Source of the DNA: Roseimaritima sp.
GTDB lineage: Bacteria > Planctomycetota > Planctomycetia > Pirellulales > Pirellulaceae
Direction: 5' to 3'
NCBI GenBank assembly: GCA_007124075.1
Contig: SLFV01000349.1
Coordinates: forward strand, 1-8,938
DNA: 8,938 nt
Shown: one piece after another, positions 6,385 through 8,938 of the stretch
Position numbering within the stretch: position 1 is the stretch's first letter
Layout of the letters: every line of letters starts with the position of its first letter
Position numbers and translations under genes: made by a program
Notes under the pieces: generated by a model
Seen by the model: only the letters and a program-made list of their open reading frames with translations
The model's database searches: none
What the model was told of the DNA's origin: nothing

Positions 6385-7848
6385 TCAGTTCTGCTTTTTT
6401 GGCTGACGATGACGATTGCCGCGCTGCAGTCGATGCAATTTCTCCGGAACGGTCAAACAACCCCACGATAACGCCTGGTCTTGTTCGTATTGCTTCCCCA
6501 ACGTCAGCGCCGCCATCGCTTTGGCAAGTTCAAAACCCAGGTAAAATGCGTGGTTGGGATCAACGTTATCGCTTTGCGACAACTGCAACAGTTGGTCGAA
6601 CAGTGCAAACGGGTCCGCATCTTGCAGGTGAACTGCGGCGCTGACAAGGTGCAGTCGCCCGTCCTGGGCAAACAAACGATAGTTGTTGTCCTTCAGTTGA
6701 TCGGCAAGGTCGTCTAGGGTCTGCGAGGAAAAGGGACGCAGTTTCGGATCACGCAGCATCACCAACGCGTCACAGAGACGTTTCGGTGGTATCCCGTTGC
6801 GGACCGCATGGTAGACCAAACGCCGCGCGATGTCGCACTCCCGAACGGCGGTCCGAGCCCAGTTAATGACTTGCGTCGTCAAGACGCTGCCGATTGACAA
6901 TTCCTGGCAGATCCCCAACAACACGACATTGACGCCTGCAGAATCGACGTCCGTCAGTTCGGTAAGGTTACCGATCCCCATCATCATGGCATGGTCAGGA
7001 AAACGGCGGCGTACTTCGATGTAACGTTGCAAGCTGGCGGTAAATCCAAACGCTTTGCCAGCGACCGCGGGACCTCCCGTACCGATCGGTTCCAGGATCG
7101 GGTCCAACCGCATCGGGACACCACGTCGATCCAGCCAAGCGACGGTCGCTTCCAGTGAATTCAAGTCATCAGGTGTATCGGGAATGACCACCACCTCGCA
7201 ACCCCAGTCGACGGCCGCAGCACACGTTTCTGACTGCACGGATAAGACTAACGAGGCCCCCGCGGAGACGGCTTGTTGGACCTCCCATGCGTCGAATGAA
7301 TCAATCGAAATTCGGAGCCCCATCTGTACCAGATCGCGCACCACCGCTGCGACATCGTGCCAACGCATGCCAGGCGAGCAACCAAGGTCAATGCAGTTGG
7401 CCCCGTCGGCTTGCAGTTGCAGCGCTTGCGAAATCAATGCGTCACGCTTCAGTTGCGGTGCGTGATTGATTTCCGCGATGATCTCGATGTCGTAAGGGCA
7501 CGTGCGATCGATGCTTGCCATCGGTTTTGCACCAAAGAATTCAGGCAATAAACGTAGGTCCTTGGGGCCAACACGCACGGGTACCTTCACGGTTGATTGC
7601 AGTTCCGTCACGTCACCCAAAAAACCGGGGACGATGACTTCGGTTGCCTCCGGGGGAACCGACCAATGTTTTCCCAACCACTTTGGGGTCATCAACGCGG
7701 CAACCGTAATCGGCATCACACCAATCGTGAAGACAAAGTCGAATTGCTGTGACAGCTTTTCGACTTCATCACGGAGCGCCGAAGCTGCTAGTTTCCCCGT
7801 CACAAAATAGACATGACGTTGCTTCGTATCGGTTGTTCTTTCAGTCAT
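6385..7848 (-). CDS. dihydropteroate synthase-like protein, archaeal/tetrahydromethanopterin type (DUF6513)
   Basis: This is the dihydropteroate synthase-related family known from methanogenic archaea and from bacteria with tetrahydromethanopterin-linked C1 metabolism, including planctomycetes. It is presumed to couple a pterin diphosphate to the arylamine precursor; the exact reaction is not established for this protein. From the ATG at 7848 it has 487 residues. An N-terminal domain of the family (about 10-120, beginning YFVTGKLA) is followed by a TIM-barrel-like pterin-binding centre (about 120-330). That centre contains GANCIDLGCSPG (149-160), ISIDSFDA (180-187) and AGASLVLSV (196-204), echoing the GAxIIDIG, SIDT and AGA strands of true FolP but without its GGESTRPG loop. 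A C-terminal domain (about 380-470) has HAFYLGFELAKA and LGKQYEQDQALSWG. The longer start at 7878 is less likely because GAGGA precedes the chosen ATG. It abuts pabB, supporting a shared pathway. Confidence 0.9.
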   Translation of the reverse strand: MTERTTDTKQRHVYFVTGKLAASALRDEVEKLSQQFDFVFTIGVMPITVAALMTPKWLGKHWSVPPEATEVIVPGFLGDVTELQSTVKVPVRVGPKDLRLLPEFFGAKPMASIDRTCPYDIEIIAEINHAPQLKRDALISQALQLQADGANCIDLGCSPGMRWHDVAAVVRDLVQMGLRISIDSFDAWEVQQAVSAGASLVLSVQSETCAAAVDWGCEVVVIPDTPDDLNSLEATVAWLDRRGVPMRLDPILEPIGTGGPAVAGKAFGFTASLQRYIEVRRRFPDHAMMMGIGNLTELTDVDSAGVNVVLLGICQELSIGSVLTTQVINWARTAVRECDIARRLVYHAVRNGIPPKRLCDALVMLRDPKLRPFSSQTLDDLADQLKDNNYRLFAQDGRLHLVSAAVHLQDADPFALFDQLLQLSQSDNVDPNHAFYLGFELAKAMAALTLGKQYEQDQALSWGCLTVPEKLHRLQRGNRHRQPKKQN

Positions 7849-7851
7849 CAG

Positions 7852-7856
7852 TCCTC
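7852..7856 (-). promoter_or_regulatory. ribosome-binding site that decides the DUF6513 gene start
   Basis: On the minus strand GAGGA lies three bases before the ATG at 7848. It is one of the few Shine-Dalgarno-like sequences in the window and argues for this start over the in-frame ATG at 7878. Spacing is slightly short. Confidence 0.5.
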
Positions 7857-7929
7857 GCAATGAAGTACCGCGTCGCAAACGCCATCGATCGGTGTGAATA
7901 AAAGTTCGTCCAGTTTCCGCGACATGCTA

Positions 7930-7957
7930 TTGACCAATCCGCTGAAACGCATACAAC
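7930..7957 (+). promoter_or_regulatory. candidate promoter for the structured RNA
   Basis: TTGACC (7930-7935) matches the -35 consensus at five of six bases, and TACAAC (7952-7957) matches the -10 consensus at four of six, with a 16-bp spacer. The predicted start of transcription, near 7964, falls at the first base of the long stem at 7966. Confidence 0.4.
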
Positions 7958-7965
7958 ATCAATCA

Positions 7966-8076
7966 ACGAGAGACTCGTGCAGTGTGATTGGAGGCATTGT
8001 AGATCGTCACAACCAGGAAGGTGGACGAGAACAATGTTCGTTAATCCCATGCGTGGCCGGGGTCTCTCGTTTTTTT
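7966..8076 (+). ncRNA. candidate rod-shaped small RNA or structured leader with intrinsic terminator
   Basis: Hand folding gives one long, nearly unbranched hairpin. The closing helix is ACGAGAGAC (7966-7974) with GTCTCTCGT (8062-8070), extended by a U-G and a C-G pair. Next comes an interrupted helix of 7979-7989 with 8043-8052 (nine pairs, one bulge, one mismatch). Then CATTGT (7995-8000) pairs with ACAATG (8031-8036). A purine-rich AGA/GA internal loop follows, then TCGTCAC (8004-8010) with GTG-bulge-ACGA (8021-8028), and an apical loop containing CCAGGAAG. Seven T residues follow the rod (8070-8076). No reading frame with recognisable coding content fits the interval. It may be a free small RNA or the leader of the pseudouridine synthase gene, whose start lies 30 bases downstream. 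No known family was recognised; the signal recognition particle RNA motif is absent. Confidence 0.55.
8062..8076 (+). terminator. 3' arm and T tract of a long-range intrinsic terminator
   Basis: GTCTCTCGT is the 3' arm of the closing helix (5' arm 7966-7974) and its last T begins a run of seven. The 5' arm can instead form a local hairpin, ACGAG (7966-7970), loop AGA, CTCGT (7974-7978), which would release the 3' arm. Confidence 0.45.
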
Positions 8077-8106
8077 ATGCGCAGTGTCAACATCGCTTCG
8101 GTCGAT

Positions 8107-8880
8107 ATGTCTAATTCACAAGATCCACCGATCCAGGTGCTTTGGGAAGATCCCTACGTCATTGCGGTCCTGAAACCGCCTGGGATTTTAACGACGCGTA
8201 CGGGCAACCACCCAAGTTTGGAACAACGACTGTTGGATTCACTGCCAACGTGCCGAGACAGTAGCGGTCCGATGTCCAACAACGTCGTACCGTTGCGGAA
8301 CAGCAAGCCGTTTTTGCGGATGCCGCATCGCTTGGATCGCTGCGTCAGTGGCGTCGTGTTGGTAGCTAAATCTGCGACGTCCTCGCGATTGCTGAGCCAG
8401 CAATTTGCGGCAGGCATCGTGCGCAAAACGTACCTTGCTTTGGTTGCTGGTCGTGTGCGTGGCGACGCGGCCACGTGGACCGATTATTTGGCAAAGGTTC
8501 CCGATCAGCCGCGTGGCATTGTTGTCGATTCGGGCCATCTTGGGGCTAAGCGCGCGTCGCTTGCGTGCCAGGTATTGCAGCGTTGGGGAAATCAGACACT
8601 CGTGCGATTGGAATTGCAGACCGGGCGAATGCATCAGATCCGCATCCAAGCTGCTCACCGGGGGCACCCGATTCATGGTGACCAGCAGTACGGCAGCACC
8701 ACGCGTTGGCCGCTGACCGACGGCACCGATCCAAATGACGCAATCGCATTGCATGCCAACGAGATCACTTTCCGGCATCCCAAGACCGCCGTTGCAATCA
8801 CGGTTAGCGCGGCTTGGCCGGAGTGTCCGGTCGAAGCAATGCGGCTGAATGGTGGCCTCCGGAATAATGAATCACGCTAA
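8107..8880 (+). CDS. RluA-family RNA pseudouridine synthase
   Basis: This enzyme isomerises uridine to pseudouridine in rRNA or tRNA in the cytoplasm. From the ATG at 8107 it has 257 residues and one catalytic domain, with no N-terminal S4 domain. The catalytic motif is HRLDRCVSG (74-82), with nucleophile Asp77. KTYLALVAG (107-115), LQTGRMHQIRIQ (170-181) and GHPIHGDQQYG (186-196) complete the RluA pattern. The usual Thr of HRLDxxTSG is Val here. The frame is open back to 7894, but the extra residues cover the structured RNA region and have no family resemblance. ATG 8077, right after the T tract, is a second possibility. No Shine-Dalgarno sequence. The target uridine cannot be named. The last 77 bases overlap a partial reading frame on the other strand. 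Confidence 0.92.
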   Translation: MSNSQDPPIQVLWEDPYVIAVLKPPGILTTRTGNHPSLEQRLLDSLPTCRDSSGPMSNNVVPLRNSKPFLRMPHRLDRCVSGVVLVAKSATSSRLLSQQFAAGIVRKTYLALVAGRVRGDAATWTDYLAKVPDQPRGIVVDSGHLGAKRASLACQVLQRWGNQTLVRLELQTGRMHQIRIQAAHRGHPIHGDQQYGSTTRWPLTDGTDPNDAIALHANEITFRHPKTAVAITVSAAWPECPVEAMRLNGGLRNNESR

Positions 8881-8938
8881 TCTCCACGATCGGTTCCTCG
8901 CCCAAACGCTCGCGGATCAATTGGTACGCCATCGAGCA
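8804..8938 (-). CDS. partial reading frame entering from the right edge, unknown
   Basis: On the minus strand an open frame runs from the window edge for 44 codons to a TAA at 8806-8804. Its first half reads SMAYQLIRERLGEEPIVEISVIHY, and the codons there end mostly in G or C, as in the confirmed genes. I do not recognise it. It could be the C-terminus of a gene beyond the edge, or a short gene from ATG 8932. It overlaps the 3' end of the pseudouridine synthase gene by 77 bases, which is unusual, so it may be a shadow frame. Confidence 0.33.
   Translation of the reverse strand, partial: CSMAYQLIRERLGEEPIVEISVIHYSGGHHSAALLRPDTPAKPR

Noticed and set aside
7995..8036. Resemblance to signal recognition particle RNA helix 8 (GTCA, CC, GGAAGG in order; rod shape; similar size)
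   Set aside because: The loop is AGGAA rather than a closed GGAA tetraloop, and the invariant AGCAG side of the symmetric internal loop, needed for Ffh binding, is missing.
7894..8106. N-terminal extension of the pseudouridine synthase frame, open from 7894
   Set aside because: The 71 extra residues show no family similarity and coincide with the nested stems and T tract, so the openness is taken as chance.
8239..8778. 179-codon minus-strand frame opposite the pseudouridine synthase
   Set aside because: The plus strand encodes the complete RluA motif set; the antisense frame is Arg/His/Cys-rich with no known pattern.

Overview
The window looks like chromosome of a planctomycete, probably Pirellulaceae-like. 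This is inferred from the protein families, above all an archaeal-type dihydropteroate synthase-like protein joined to pabB, and from the general lack of Shine-Dalgarno sequences. No 16S or other marker gene is present to confirm it. No mobile element, CRISPR array, tRNA or rRNA gene was seen.

Layout. 81-1502 (+) is a SLC13/DASS sodium:anion symporter. 1503-1787 holds no convincing gene, only a likely terminator and short repeats. 1788-2225 (+) is a DCC-family (DUF393) thiol-disulfide oxidoreductase. On the minus strand, 3815-3015 is a Pro/Gln-rich predicted lipoprotein of unknown function, and 2913-2269 is a Maf nucleotide pyrophosphatase. 4010-4741 (+) is RNase PH, divergent from the lipoprotein gene. 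7848-6385 and 6384-4795 (-) are the dihydropteroate synthase-like gene and pabB, with stop and start codons touching. 8107-8880 (+) is a RluA-type pseudouridine synthase. A partial minus-strand reading frame enters from the right edge (8938-8804).

How the genes relate. The pair dihydropteroate synthase-like + pabB forms one tight transcription unit. It fits synthesis of a pterin C1 carrier of the tetrahydromethanopterin type: pabB supplies the p-aminobenzoate precursor and the other protein is the presumed pterin-coupling step. RNase PH (tRNA 3' trimming), the pseudouridine synthase (RNA modification) and Maf (nucleotide sanitation) are housekeeping functions with no visible operon link to each other.

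The most unusual element is in the 258-base gap between the divergent dihydropteroate synthase-like and pseudouridine synthase genes. By hand folding, 7966-8070 forms an almost continuous rod about 105 nt long, closed by a perfect 9-bp terminal helix. It is followed at once by seven T residues and preceded at the right distance by a promoter-like TTGACC/TACAAC pair. This has the anatomy of a small noncoding RNA gene or a structured leader with an intrinsic terminator, and it matches no RNA family I recognise.
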